Shown here in pieces: positions 1 through 10,800 of a stretch of DNA of 64,000 nucleotides. Both the position numbers and the translations under genes were made by a program. This DNA is from Effrenium voratum (taxonomy: Eukaryota > Sar > Dinophyceae > Suessiales > Symbiodiniaceae): positions 255,636 to 319,635 of the forward strand of contig CAUJNA010003315.1 in NCBI GenBank assembly GCA_963377175.1. The letters are read 5' to 3'. The notes under the pieces are model-generated. The model ran no database searches and had not been told where the DNA came from. It saw only the letters and a list, made by a program, of their open reading frames with translations. Each line of letters opens with the position of its first letter. The first letter of the stretch is position 1.

Positions 1-142
1 TGCGCGTGGAGAGGTGTGGATTTCTCTAGCTGACATCACGGGCGCCATCTCTTATCCCGTTATCCATCTATTTTCTATTAGCAAAATATATAACAATAGA
101 TTGGAGAAACAGCATAGGAAGAGATGTGTTCTTCCAAGGGGC

Positions 143-3100
143 GCTTGCGCTTGAAGGTGCCCTGGTAGCCCTTTGCCTTGAGCTCGGGCTCAAAGAAATC
201 TTCGAAGTGGTCCACCTGCCGTTGCCAGAGGCCCGGGGGTTTCTGCCAGTTGCTTCAGCCTCCCGGGGTTGAACACGAAGCAAACCCAAAAGCACAACGG
301 TAGTGATAGACTCCCTTGCGATCGAACCTCTGGGCCTGCTCCGGCCTGACCGCAATAACTGGAAGCGATGTATGGCTGTGGGTCAAAAGCCCGTACCCCC
401 AGTGAACATCCCAATCCCCACTTAAACAGACTAACATGGGTGGTGAATTCACCTACCAACCAAAATGGGATCCCATTGGTTTTGACAACCACGGCCATTG
501 TTTTGACCCGGGTCAACGCACTATTTAGGGGGGAGACTTGATTTCTCACTCGCGGAGAGACTCTCGGCACAGGACAATTATCGATGATTGGCATCATTCT
601 CCCGGCAAATATCACCTCTCAGAAGTTCTTAGATCTTACAGTAGACACTTTCTGAAACCTTTCTGTCCTGAAGACCTGGGTAAATTATTGCCTGGGGCCC
701 CAAAACACTGCTTTTTTTGGTCAAAAGGTTTTGCCCGAAAAAAAGTGGTCATACGCCAAGTGTGTTTTCCTTTTCTTGTTTTCTCAATATTTCATCGACA
801 AAATACGGGTTTTATACGGCCAAATACGGGCAACTCTGGCAAATGACCGAAACAAAGAAGAAAACAAAAAGAAAAGAAGAAGAAAAAAAACGTTCGGGAA
901 AAAAAACGTGCCAAATATGCCTTTTGACCGAAAGAAAGTGGCGTTTCGGGGCTCCAGGTGGTAAACGTACCTCAAACATAACACTCCCCGCCTCGCACAG
1001 GCCCATGACGTCGGGCTCATATCGCAGAAGCTCCTGCGGTGCATTGGGTAAAGCCTGGATTCGGGGGCCCGTGCCACACTTGCCCAATGGACATCATAAA
1101 AACAAGGAGCCTATTTGTTGGCAGTTGGCTTCCAAGGGGAATCTCCAAAAGAAGGGGGGACAGGGCACCACTGGAACCCTTAAAATGTACACAAATTGTG
1201 CCATGCACACATATTTAAACACCCACGAGCAAAACAAGGGAACAAGGAGAAAACAAGAAAAGAAGAAGAACAAAAACAAAAACGACAGACACAAAAACAC
1301 ACAAACGAGACACGCTCTCACATACGCATCGGACGCATACACTGATACACGCAGCGACGGCGGCTATATACACCACCTGTGCACTTGATTGTCTTCAAAG
1401 TAAAAAAGCGAAGCGTTCAATGGCCAGGCCCACCTCCCAATAGTGAGCAACACTGATCATCTAGACTTGGTTGCTGCAACGACCCCCCTGCAAAAAGTGA
1501 ATAACTTTTTGGGGGTTTAGTGGAAAACCCAACTTGATTTCAACCAAAAAGTTAAAAGTCTAAAGATCCACCCAATTAGCAGTCATCTCGAGACACTAGC
1601 ATTTCTGAAGACTTGCGCTGTCCAGCCACGAACAGTCACCCGCTCACCCGATGTTAGAAGAACTGACGGAAACAGAAACCGATGGGTGACTAGTGCACCA
1701 CATCCTCAAACAAGACCCGCCCATGTGTCCAAAGTTGGGGATGCCTTGCCATCAGGCAACCCTTACTTGGTTTGCATCGGTGGCTTGGTGGTTTGGATTT
1801 GAACCCCTGGTTCCAGGGAGGTAACTGGGGACCCCCCCCTAAACACCTCTCTCTTTCTGCTGCTGTCCGAGGCCAGTGCCCGCTAGCTGCGTGAAACAGT
1901 AAATTCTCATGCAAAAGCAAAATCCCTGTGAGCAATGGAAAAGCACAGGGGCAGCCCCTAAACACCCCCCCAAAAAAAATACAAAACACCCACCCCAAAA
2001 CCCCCCTAAACACCACCAACCCCCCCCCCCCCCAAAAAAAAAAGCCACCCACCCCAAAACTCCCCCTAAACACCACCAAGCCCAACAAAAAACAAACCAC
2101 GAGGAATTCCAACCCGCGACCTTGCCCCTGCATCCGCTCCTCAAGGACCTTCTGGCGCCGCACCTCCCAGCGCAAGACCTGCTCCTCGCACCGGAAGCCT
2201 CCGGCTGAAAGCGGGGTGACTTGTCTCTGCCCAACTCGGCTCAGCCACACCTGTCCTTTTTGGGGGAATAGATGGGTTTCCCTGGTAGATGATGAAACCA
2301 CCGATTTGGTAAGCCGGGGATCGCCGTCGATTTTTCAACCAAAAGAACTAAAAAGGACACCTATGGGCTCAGTTCGGAGCCTCGTCACGCAAGTGGGATC
2401 CGGGAAGCTTCTTGTTTTACGTATTCTTTTGTGGTGGTTGCACCTTTGTGCCTGGGGGCTGAAAAAACTCGGGGGGGGGGGGGTTGGAACAAATTGCAAT
2501 TGCAAACTCATCCATCTGAAATAGAAACTCACGGAGTAGTAACCTTAGCATTCCTTAGTAGTATCTTGACTTGCCCGAACTACTCTCCCACAAATCTCGA
2601 GTATTCCCCGAGCATTTGCATCTGTGTTTTCCCTGGTATTTTGTTTCTCGAATTCTTTGCTACTCAGAAACCGGAGCGCAGATTCAGGAAACTAGGGTGA
2701 GTGCAAACAGAACTTAGGAATATATACTTTGGAGACTAGGGGTGCACCAAGAAAATACTCAGGAACGCTGAATAATATTGGGGGGAATACTGGGGGAATA
2801 TAACTCTAGGCATATCCATTTGCTTAAACCCCCTGGCAGAAAAAAAAACATATTTCCAGTAGTGATGGATTCCCTTTAAAGCCAGCAAGGCAAAAAAGAA
2901 CAAATATTCTTACGCAAATGGAGGCATGAGAGACTGCTAGAGGAATAGGGGAATAAGGGGCCGCGCCGCGCGCTTCGCCATGGGCCCGGAGGCACAAGAT
3001 CAGCAGCGCAGGGCAATAGCGGCAGCCGAGCGGCGGCTTTGCAGATGCCGCGACTCACGCTAGGCTTGGTTTAAATTATTCAAGTTCGTTAATTTGGAAC

Positions 3101-5430
3101 TTGTTGCGTTTAGTAAATTCTTCAGGTTCTTCAATTTGGAACTTGTTGCGTTTAGAAGTCGAGCCGGGCTCGCGTTGCTATCTCGGCAGGCTTTGCAAAT
3201 GTCGCGCGTCCCACGTTGGGCTTTAGGCTTTCAGTCTTTGACAGGGGTGGTGTAACCATGATTGAAAATACCCTACGTGGACTGAATCGCATTGACAAAA
3301 AATGATGTACAGCCATAGCCCGTCACCAACGCAAGCAATCCCTCTTGCTTTTAGCTAGTTACAGGTTGTGCGGAATCACACATGGCTATGTTTGGGCATT
3401 TCGTGGTTTCGCTGCTCCAAAACAGAGCTGAGAGAATCTAGGAAGGTCAAACAAATGCGGTCAATTCTGATTGTGACGTTCGCATTGGTATTATCGAAAC
3501 AAAGCACCAACCTTTCATCATCCGAGTTCTCAACTGAAAGTCATCGATTGACCAGGGGTGTGTCTTCCCATCCTGCGTTGAGATTTCAATGAACCAAGTA
3601 TCAAGTACATAGAGAAGTGGGGAAACTTCATGTTGCCATGTCTTTCGTTGGTGGCATTTCGATGGCAAGTGGCGCCCCCAATCCGAGCGCATTTGGGATA
3701 GAATCTGTACATAGGCCAATGAGTTGCTGTAGGGTCACCGGCTTGGAGTTCCTCCTTGCCAGGCTGTGCCTTCACAGCACGCGTGTTTGTAGCAACGCCG
3801 GCCATGCCAGCAAACAGGCACTGCCCGCGGGTCTTGAAGAGAGGTTGTCGCAGTCCAACAGACGCATGTTGATCAAACGGTGTGCCCGGAAAACATTGGT
3901 TCTGGGGCCTGAAATGCAGCCACCGCGTCACCGTCCGGGCGAAGCGTCGCTGATTCCATTTTTGTTTCAATGTCGTGGTGCAAGCGCACATGCTTGAGTC
4001 AGGTTCTGTCGCTCAGCTATGTCCCTTTGCGTTCAGAATTCCTGGTGTGTGGCTGCGAATTCTCTAAAGGCCTGAAGGCACATTTTTCACAAAAATGCGG
4101 ATCCGAGAAAAACACATGCAAGAACGTGTGGTCAGTAGTCTAACGATTTGCTTGGGTGCGTGCAGCAGTCGAACGATTTGCTTGGGTGATGATAAGAGTT
4201 GCATTGTGTTTTCAAATGTCGAATGTCAACAACAAACAAAGCCTAGTGCCATCATCAGAAACTTCACGCATCACCGGCAGCAAGTTTCGCCCATGTTCTA
4301 GCATGTCCGGTTTGTGAGATGTGCGAAATCAACTCTTTTGCTCACATTGGCAGACACATAGAAAGAAGTGACAGACAGGCCGCGTAGCAGCTTGGCAAAC
4401 TGCCCCCACAAAACGTCTTTGCTGCCTGCCCAGCAAGCTTCCCAGCGCAATCCCCATGTGCCAGTGAAACCGTCACACGCGATACGCACCCCCCAAAACT
4501 GCCTTTGCATTGCACACGATGTGCCATGCTATGCTCGGACAGGCTCCAACAAAATGCTAACTGCCCAGAGACAGATTGGTGACATCGCGAAAAAATGTGC
4601 ACCTTGGGTCATGGGTTGGGGGGGGGCAAAAGGTCCAACAATCAGTGGGCTGGGGGTCAAGAAAGCGTGTTGGGGGTCCAAACAAACAGTGGGGTTGGGG
4701 GTCAAAAATACGTGGGTCTCCTGTGCTTCTCCCAACCCTCAATCAGCCCAACCCGAGCTCCGCCTCGTGTGAGGCTTAGCAGCGACGAGCTCTTGGCAAG
4801 GCAGTCCGCCAGGATGTTCCTTCGTGCGTTTGGTAGACCCTTTGAAATGGACTTCGGGCCCGCTTGGCGGACCTTTGATCATGGGGCTGGGGGGGGGGGA
4901 GGGAAGGGGAGGGGGAGCCCAAATATGACCCTTATTAAGGCCTTATTTAGGGCTTATTTGGGCTCCCTCCCCCCCCTCCGCCCCATGAACCAAAAAACAC
5001 AAAGTATCAAACAAATGCCCATGTGTCTCAGGACCTGGTCCGCTTGTTCAGACTTTGACTATCGCACCCCCCTTGTTAAACTTTCAAGATGGGTGTGTCT
5101 TAAAGGATCCCAAACTAATGGTTTTCCCTTTGGTTACACAAAAAAAGTGCCCTCAATAAATCGCAGAACCAAAGCCCCTTTGGCGGGGGGGGAGTCAGTG
5201 GTCCAAGCTTGGCTCTTATCACCCCATGCAGCTAACGAGGCAAACCATGATGCTACCTAGGAATGAGACTACTATGTTTTGTACCGCAGGCAAATGAGGG
5301 AACAATTGAAAACTAGAACCACCCACCTCCTCTAGAATACCATGCCATGCGTCCAGTGCAGCACCCGGAGCCGGCGCCCGGCCGGCGCGGGGGATTGCGC
5401 GGAGATCCAGCGCCGGCACAGTGACGCCAT
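143..5430 (-). CDS. Endonuclease/exonuclease/phosphatase (CCR4/nocturnin/Angel-like) gene, 5' five exons, runs off left edge
   Basis: Exons, 5' to 3' on the minus strand: 5430-5351, 4819-4764, 2204-2140, 1033-992, 215 to about 143. Every junction is in phase. Donors are GC, GC, GA and GC; all acceptors are AG. The Met at 5430 starts a basic, serine/alanine-rich leader (MASLCRRWISAQ), possibly an organelle signal, followed by LRVLHWT/NILADCLA, the first conserved motif of the EEP fold with its metal-site Asn. Then come EEQVLRWEVRRQKVLE, LLRYEPDVMGLCE (equivalent of the LQE motif with the catalytic Glu, here LCE) and VDHFEDFFEPELKAKGY. The order and spacing match CCR4/nocturnin-type enzymes, which shorten poly(A) tails or act on related phosphoesters. 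Exact substrate and location are unknown. The C-terminal catalytic His/Asp motifs would lie beyond base 1. The last donor (CGCAAGC|GC near 142) is the least certain boundary. Confidence 0.86.
371..498 (-). mobile_element. MITE-like element, family M4
   Basis: Terminal inverted repeats ATGGCTGTGGGTCAAAA at 371-387 and TTTTGACAACCACGGCCAT at 480-498 flank a body also found at 29759-29866 and at 40638-40908. It lies in the last visible intron of the EEP gene. No open frame; non-autonomous. Confidence 0.75.
1768..1830 (-). repeat. Degenerate tRNA-like (SINE-head-like) repeat
   Basis: The minus strand carries GGTTCAAATCC, a B-box-like motif, followed by AAACCACCAAGCCA. A similar layout occurs at 48382-48454, 54625-54740 and about 25870-25975. 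The cloverleaf is not intact, so this is read as a tRNA-derived repeat, not a tRNA gene. Confidence 0.35.
1960..2110. repeat. Degenerate C/A-rich tandem repeat
   Basis: Repeated blocks of AAACACC(C)n with poly-C and poly-A runs, in intron 2 or 3 of the EEP gene near the 2140-2204 exon. Low-complexity tract; the long frames through it are artefacts. Confidence 0.7.
2246..2365. mobile_element. MITE-like element, family M5 (hAT-like, 8-bp duplication)
   Basis: Terminal repeats CACACCTGTCCTTTT at 2246-2260 and AAAAGGACACCTATG at 2351-2365. The flanks are GGCTCAGC (2238-2245) and GGCTCAGT (2366-2373), an 8-bp target duplication with one mismatch. It sits 42 bp upstream of the third EEP exon, inside the intron. 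Its sister copy is at 54886-55002. Confidence 0.85.
2816..2921. mobile_element. MITE-like element, family M6
   Basis: Terminal repeats CCATTTGCTTAA and TTACGCAAATGG. Flanks AGGCATAT (2808-2815) and AGGCATGA (2922-2929) match at 6 of 8 bases. The body includes TTCCAGTAGTGATGGATTCC, shared with copies at 24099, 36970 and 62028. Confidence 0.75.
2960..3058. other. GC-rich island, possible exon of uncertain strand
   Basis: The plus strand reads AMGPEAQDQQRRAIAAAERR with a following stop; the minus strand is also open. It falls inside intron 2 of the EEP gene, and the EEP model is in phase without it. It may be a fossil exon or a retroposed fragment. No family recognised. Confidence 0.25.
3085..3162 (+). 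repeat. Two-copy local tandem duplication
   Basis: The string AATTTGGAACTTGTTGCGTT occurs twice about 42 bp apart (near 3091 and 3133), with similar sequence on both sides. No coding frame. Confidence 0.75.
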
Positions 5431-5446
5431 GGCAGTGAGCAGGGTG

Positions 5447-5449
5447 CTG
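5447..5449 (-). promoter_or_regulatory. Putative spliced-leader trans-splice acceptor before the EEP start codon
   Basis: On the minus strand ATTCAG ends 16 nt upstream of the ATG at 5430. Dinoflagellate mRNAs receive a trans-spliced leader at an AG a short distance before the start codon, so this is the natural acceptor candidate. Inference from position and consensus only. Confidence 0.35.
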
Positions 5450-6329
5450 AATGGGTGGCTCCTCTTTGTTGGCTCGGTCCCCTTTCTAGGTTTGGTTTCA
5501 TGTTGCGGGGCTTCACTCAAACAAAGGCATACTCAAATGGGGGGGGTGTCTAGAAAATATCAACTAAGTGCCCAATCTCCTTTATCTAAACCGTCTAGGC
5601 TATTTAGCACCGCATCCGACAAAGGATAAGGAAACCGATCTTCTAGCCACCCCCCCCCACGGCCCCGCGGGCGCTATCTTTGTTGGGACACCACTACAAC
5701 CGACTACAAAGGGAAATGCCATGTGGCATAAGAAGTTTAAAACCCGATAAAGTATGTGGCGCCTCCGCCAATCTAACCCACGCTAAAAAACGGACACTTG
5801 CACCCATATAGCGAGATCTAATTGGAGCCTGCAATTGGCTATAGTTCTTGAAAAACGGCCGGCCAAGCGAGGGCGATCAAACGATCTGCTGCTACTCTCC
5901 GCAAACTGGATTTCTGACCCGGCTGTGAAGTTCCATGATGGACGTCTTGCGGGAGTAAGTTGTCTATATAGCAGAAAATAGCTGACTTTGACTTGCCTTT
6001 TTCTCAGGAAGAAATCAACAGGTTTATCCAGCGAAAACCACCCCCTTCATCAGCTAACCCTTTCGTCAACCAAGAGTTTAAAGTCGGATATCTGCTTGCG
6101 CAGTCTGGGCCATGACTTGTTCGCCGGAAAGCTCACAGAAAGTGGTCCACCAGCCCCAAATTTCTCATCAGGGAGTCGGCGCATGTCGTTGCTCTTCCCG
6201 GATTTCCGGAGCGCGCCTTCTTCCAAGCGAAAGCGTTACTCGAGGAAAAAACAAAAACCTCCCTCCAACTAAATGGCACCTGACCGGGGGTCCCTCCAAG
6301 AGGAAACTGATCTTCCAGGCACCCTCCCT

Positions 6330-6423
6330 CAGGTGCTACTGGCCAAAAAAAGTCCAAACTTTTGGTTTACCACCAAAATGGTCTTTCCAAAAAGTTTAAA
6401 GTCCACCAACTCAGGAAGTGAGT
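6330..6423. mobile_element. MITE-like element, family M2 (left end eroded)
   Basis: Contains AACTTTTGGTTTACCACC and ends with CAACTCAGGAAGTGAG, the conserved right terminus of family M2 (best copy 20385-20485). The left terminal repeat is no longer clear. Confidence 0.6.
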
Positions 6424-6510
6424 AAGTCTCTAGAAATTCTGCCACGGAGCCGTCGCCTGAGAAGGCGATCGAAACATATTTTCGGGCGAGCTTCTGCGAA
6501 GGACATTTGG
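6424..6510 (-). other. Candidate exon, family unknown
   Basis: The minus strand after an acceptor CTTCGCAG reads KLARKYVSIAFSGDGSVAEF in phase 0, which would fit the phase-0 end of the third ubiquitin-like exon. No domain recognised; the 3' boundary merges with an M2 end. It may be a later exon of the ubiquitin-like gene. Confidence 0.3.
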
Positions 6511-7335
6511 ACTTCCCGAGTCGGACTCGGTGGGCCAGACTTACACCCTCTGCAAAAAGGTGAACGGCTTGGTTGAAAGGGGCATGCCAGAGTTGCGAAG
6601 AAAGTCAAAGTAAGTCTGGAACCATTGGAACCCGACCATTGGAAAAACAACTGGTCTGGAAACCCCACTCACTCGGTATGGGGAAAAACGCCGATGCGTT
6701 TTCTGTTTGCCGAGGCGCAAGGTAAAGGCAAGTCTTGCAGCAGCAGCTGACTGAAGCGGGAAATGGCTTATCGGCAGGGGGGGGGAGGGGTGTCTGGACA
6801 AGAAGAACCTAGTCGAGGGTTGCCTCTTTTGGCGTTGCCCTTTTTTAGTGAGTGGATCATCCCCTTCTTGGTCAAATGGAAAACGAGCTTCCTTTTGTCC
6901 TGCAGGGTTAGCGTTGCCACCAAAAAACATATGTTGATGCTTGAAGGTACCTTCTGTTGGTCGGATTTCTGGAGACGGCTTCTGGGGACGGATGGTTTCT
7001 GGACCTTTGCGTCCGCAAAGCCTCAGTTTGGCCTGGGATCCTTTTGGAAGACAAGCTTCCGGCTGGCAAGGGAGCCTGTGCAAAACCCCATGCTCGTTGG
7101 AAGGGTAGTGAAATATGGGAAGGGAGTGCACATACAAGAAGGTGTGCTCTCCTTTTCTTCCCCCGACGTTTTTCCCCCCCCCCCCCCATTTTCTTCTGCG
7201 GTTGGTGAAAGGACAACATGTACAAGCCAAGCAGGCTCGTAAGTCAACCACGACCTAATGGACTTGCGTCACCAATCACGCCACTATAAGGTTCCTTGTC
7301 ATGGGGATCCCCCTGGCGAAGACGCAAACAGGTCA

Positions 7336-7443
7336 TATGGCTGTGGCTCAAAAACCCGGTGCCCAAAATGGAACCCTGGTAAGTGGAAACATGGACCAAA
7401 ACCTGCGGTTTGCCCTCCTGTTTAATTTTGAGCCGCACCCATA
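7336..7443. mobile_element. MITE-like element, family M8 (same termini as M4)
   Basis: Left terminus GGCTGTGGCTCAAAA and right terminus TTTTGAGCCGCACCC. The body matches 49001-49097 and, inverted, 59617-59718. The termini resemble those of M4, so M4 and M8 were probably moved by the same transposase. Confidence 0.7.
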
Positions 7444-7650
7444 TGAGTCGCTCAAGGCCTGCGGAAGAGTGCTTAGAGGCGCACAAGTTGGCAAGGGGTG
7501 GCCAAAAAAAAACCTAAAACAAAAGCGGCTTGAAACGGGCTCACTCACCTGGCCAGGGTCTCCCTTGGTTCCAACAGCGGCAGTGCTAAAACGGTTAAGC
7601 TGCTGTGTCTGCATCTCCGGGTACGAAGTAGTAGACTTTGCTTGCCAAAA

Positions 7651-7761
7651 CTCAGTTGTTCAGTGACAACTGAAGAAAAAAAGGAACCCTTTTTGGGGAA
7701 GACCATTTTTAGTGAGGCGGCCACCAAAAAAATGGAAAAAGGGTGCCACTGAACAACTGAG
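7651..7761. mobile_element. MITE-like element, family M12
   Basis: Perfect 15-bp inverted termini CTCAGTTGTTCAGTG (7651-7665) and CACTGAACAACTGAG (7747-7761). The body shares GGAACCC, TTTTTGGGG and AAGACCATT blocks with the copy at 43448-43578. Confidence 0.85.
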
Positions 7762-7805
7762 GAAACGATCCCGCAACGGACAATGGAGGTCCCCTCTCCA
7801 AAGGC

Positions 7806-10800
7806 CTCATTAAGGGCTTGGGTGGCGCAGTCGCGCAGCAACGCTGCGCAGGGAAGTGTCTTTTCTAGAACTTCTCCCATGTGGAGGCAACCCCATCTGA
7901 TCAGGATCTCAATCTGGTCTTTTTCAGCAGGCTGCGCAGCACATGTGTTTGCTGACATCCGGGGCAATTAGGGTGAACTTGAACAATTATTCAGGGATCC
8001 GAGATCTTTCTTTACGACAACAAACACACATCGGGAAACGCCTGAGCTTTACTGCCCAAAAGGATGTTGTAGTCCAGCTAGCTGAAGGGCACAAATCCCT
8101 TTTGTAGTGACCCAACTGTTTCTTTGTTGGGGGCGATGCTTGCGATACCTGGGCCATGGTCTGTCGGGGGAAAAAACAACTCCTCTAGGGGTTGATGACC
8201 ATTCCGGCCATTCCGACCAATTCGCGCGGGTTCGCCCCTCGAGCACCAGTTGGGATGGCTTCGTCACCCCGCCAACAAAACGGAAAAACCAGCTGATGCA
8301 GGAATTCAATCACTTCCGAATGACTTAATTGGCCAGAAAAAGTTTATCAACTTTCGGTTCACCGACCAAAATGGTCCAATCCCATAAAGGCTTGTTTAGA
8401 GTCCAAAAACTGGGTCCTCCAGTAGAGAGGTTGCAATAAGGGTACCCGAATCTTTTCTGTCGTCTATTTTAGTCGGGGAACCCTCCCCCCAAAAAGTTGG
8501 TAAAAGGGCGCTACTGGGGGACCTAGAAGAAGGAACTCAGGGGAGATCCCCCGAAAATCGGGATTCCCCTTGGATGCCCTTGGGCCATTCGCCGGATTCG
8601 CTGGTCTCGCTCGCGACCTCGCCCGCGCGCGCGCCTCTGATGGAGCAGCTGCTGGGACTTGCTGGGGATCCCACTCTGCGCCTCGATGGCCGCCTTCACT
8701 TGCCTGGAGCGAGCGGGTGGTGGTCGTAGCTCCTAGCCCTTGGCCTTCCTGGTGGCCAACCAACTTCATACTGCGGGTGGGGGTGGTGGGGATGGGGTGG
8801 TGGGGGTATGGTTGACACCATGGTTTGTTGGAATTCAGGGGAATCAACATTCCAGGCTTTCGAAGGTGGTGCAGGATTTCGTGGTTTGCATAGCCCTTTT
8901 GGGGGTGAAACCAAAGGAAAGCCAAAGGGAAGCCACACGGAAACCAAAGGAAAGCGCCCTCGGCCTGGGTTCCAGCCAACTTTCTAGGGCTGAAACCAAA
9001 GGACAGCCAAAGGGAAGCCTCGGGGAAGCCAAAGGGAAATCATCGGAAAATCAAAAAAAGGAAACTCAAGGGGGAGGGATATCGATATGAACGCCAGGCC
9101 TTTGGGTTCATCCCAAATATGTAAAACCACCCCAACCGATGGATCAAAATCACCAGGGGAGGCTTACAGGGCAAACAGGTCACTTAGGGATCGCTCAAAC
9201 GGTTCACTTAGGGATCACGGTCACTTAGGGATACACGCTCACTTGAGGATCACATTCACGGATCACTTAGGGATCACATTCATTGATGATGGAGGTGGGG
9301 AGGGGGGGGGGGGGGTTGGTATGATAAGCACACCCGCTCAACTGCTGCAGACCAGCCTGCTCCTTTACCGGATTACAAAGTATCTGGGGAGGGGGTGGGG
9401 GGGGGGGATGATAAGCACACCCGCTCAACAGCTGCAGACCAGCCTGCTCCTTTACCGGATTACAAAGTAACATGGCTCTGGGGAGGGGCGGGGGGGGGTT
9501 GGTATGACAAGCACACCCGCTCAACTGCTGCAGACCAGCCTGCTCCTTTACCGGATTACAAAGTAACATGGCTCTGGGGAGGGGGTGGGGGGGGGGGGAT
9601 GATAAGCACACCCGCTCAACAGCTGCAGACCAGCCGGCTCCTTTACCGGATTACAAAGTAAAATGGCTCTGGGAGACCAGCCTGCTCCTTTACCGGATTA
9701 CGAAGTAACATGGCTCTGGGGAGGGGGTGGGGGGGGGTTGGTATGATAAGCGCACCCGCTCAACTGCTGCAGACCAGCCTGCTCCTTTACCCTCGCTCAA
9801 CAGCTGCAGACCAGCCTGCTCCTTTACCGGATTACAAAGTAACATGGCTCTGGGGAGGGGGTGGGGGGGGGGATGATAAGCACACCCGCTCAACAGCTGC
9901 AGACCAGCCTGCTCCTTTACCGGATTACAAAGTAACATGGCTCTGGGGAGGGGGTGGGGGGGGTTAATCCCAGGCTGTTTTTGACACACAGACACTGCAC
10001 AACACCTCGTTACGGCTTTATAAAGATACTCGTATGTTTTTCAAAGACCGCTTTTTAGCGCACACTGATTTAATATACCTCCTTCTGGAAACGATGTACA
10101 ACATTGTTTGGTTGCCCTCATGGTATGATAAGCACACCCGCTCAACTGCTGCAGACCAGCCTGCTCCTTTACCCTCGCTCAACAGCTGCAGACCAGCCTG
10201 CTCCTTTACCGGATTACAAAGTAACATGGCTCTGGGGAGGGGGTGGGGGGGGGGGGATGATAAGCACACCCGCTCAACAGCTGCAGACCAGCCTGCTCCT
10301 TTACCGGATTACAAAGTAACATGGCTCTGGGGAGGGGGTGGGGGGGGTTAATCCCAGGCTGTTTTTGACACACAGACACTGCACAACACCTCGTTACGGC
10401 TTTATAGAGATACTCGTATGTTTTTCAAAGACCGCTTTTTAGCGCACACTGATTTAATATACCTCCTTCTGGAAACGATGTACAACATTGTTTGGTTGCC
10501 CTCATGGTATGATAAGCACACCCGCTCAACTGCTGCAGACCAGCCTGCTCCTTTACCGGATTACAAAGTAACATGGCTCTAGGGAGGGGGTGATAAGCAC
10601 ACCCGCTCAACTGCTGCAGACCAGCCTGCTCCTTTACCGGATTACGAAGTAGCATGGCTCTGGGGAGGGGGTGGGGGTGGTTGGCATGATAAGCGCACCC
10701 GCTCAACTGCTGCAGACCAGCCTGCTCCTTTACCCTCGCTCAACAGCTGCAGACCAGCCTGCTCCTTTACCGGATTACAAAGTAACATGGCTCTGGGGAG

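Noticed and set aside
1768..1830. tRNA gene at the GGTTCAAATCC motif
   Set aside because: No intact acceptor, D or anticodon stem.
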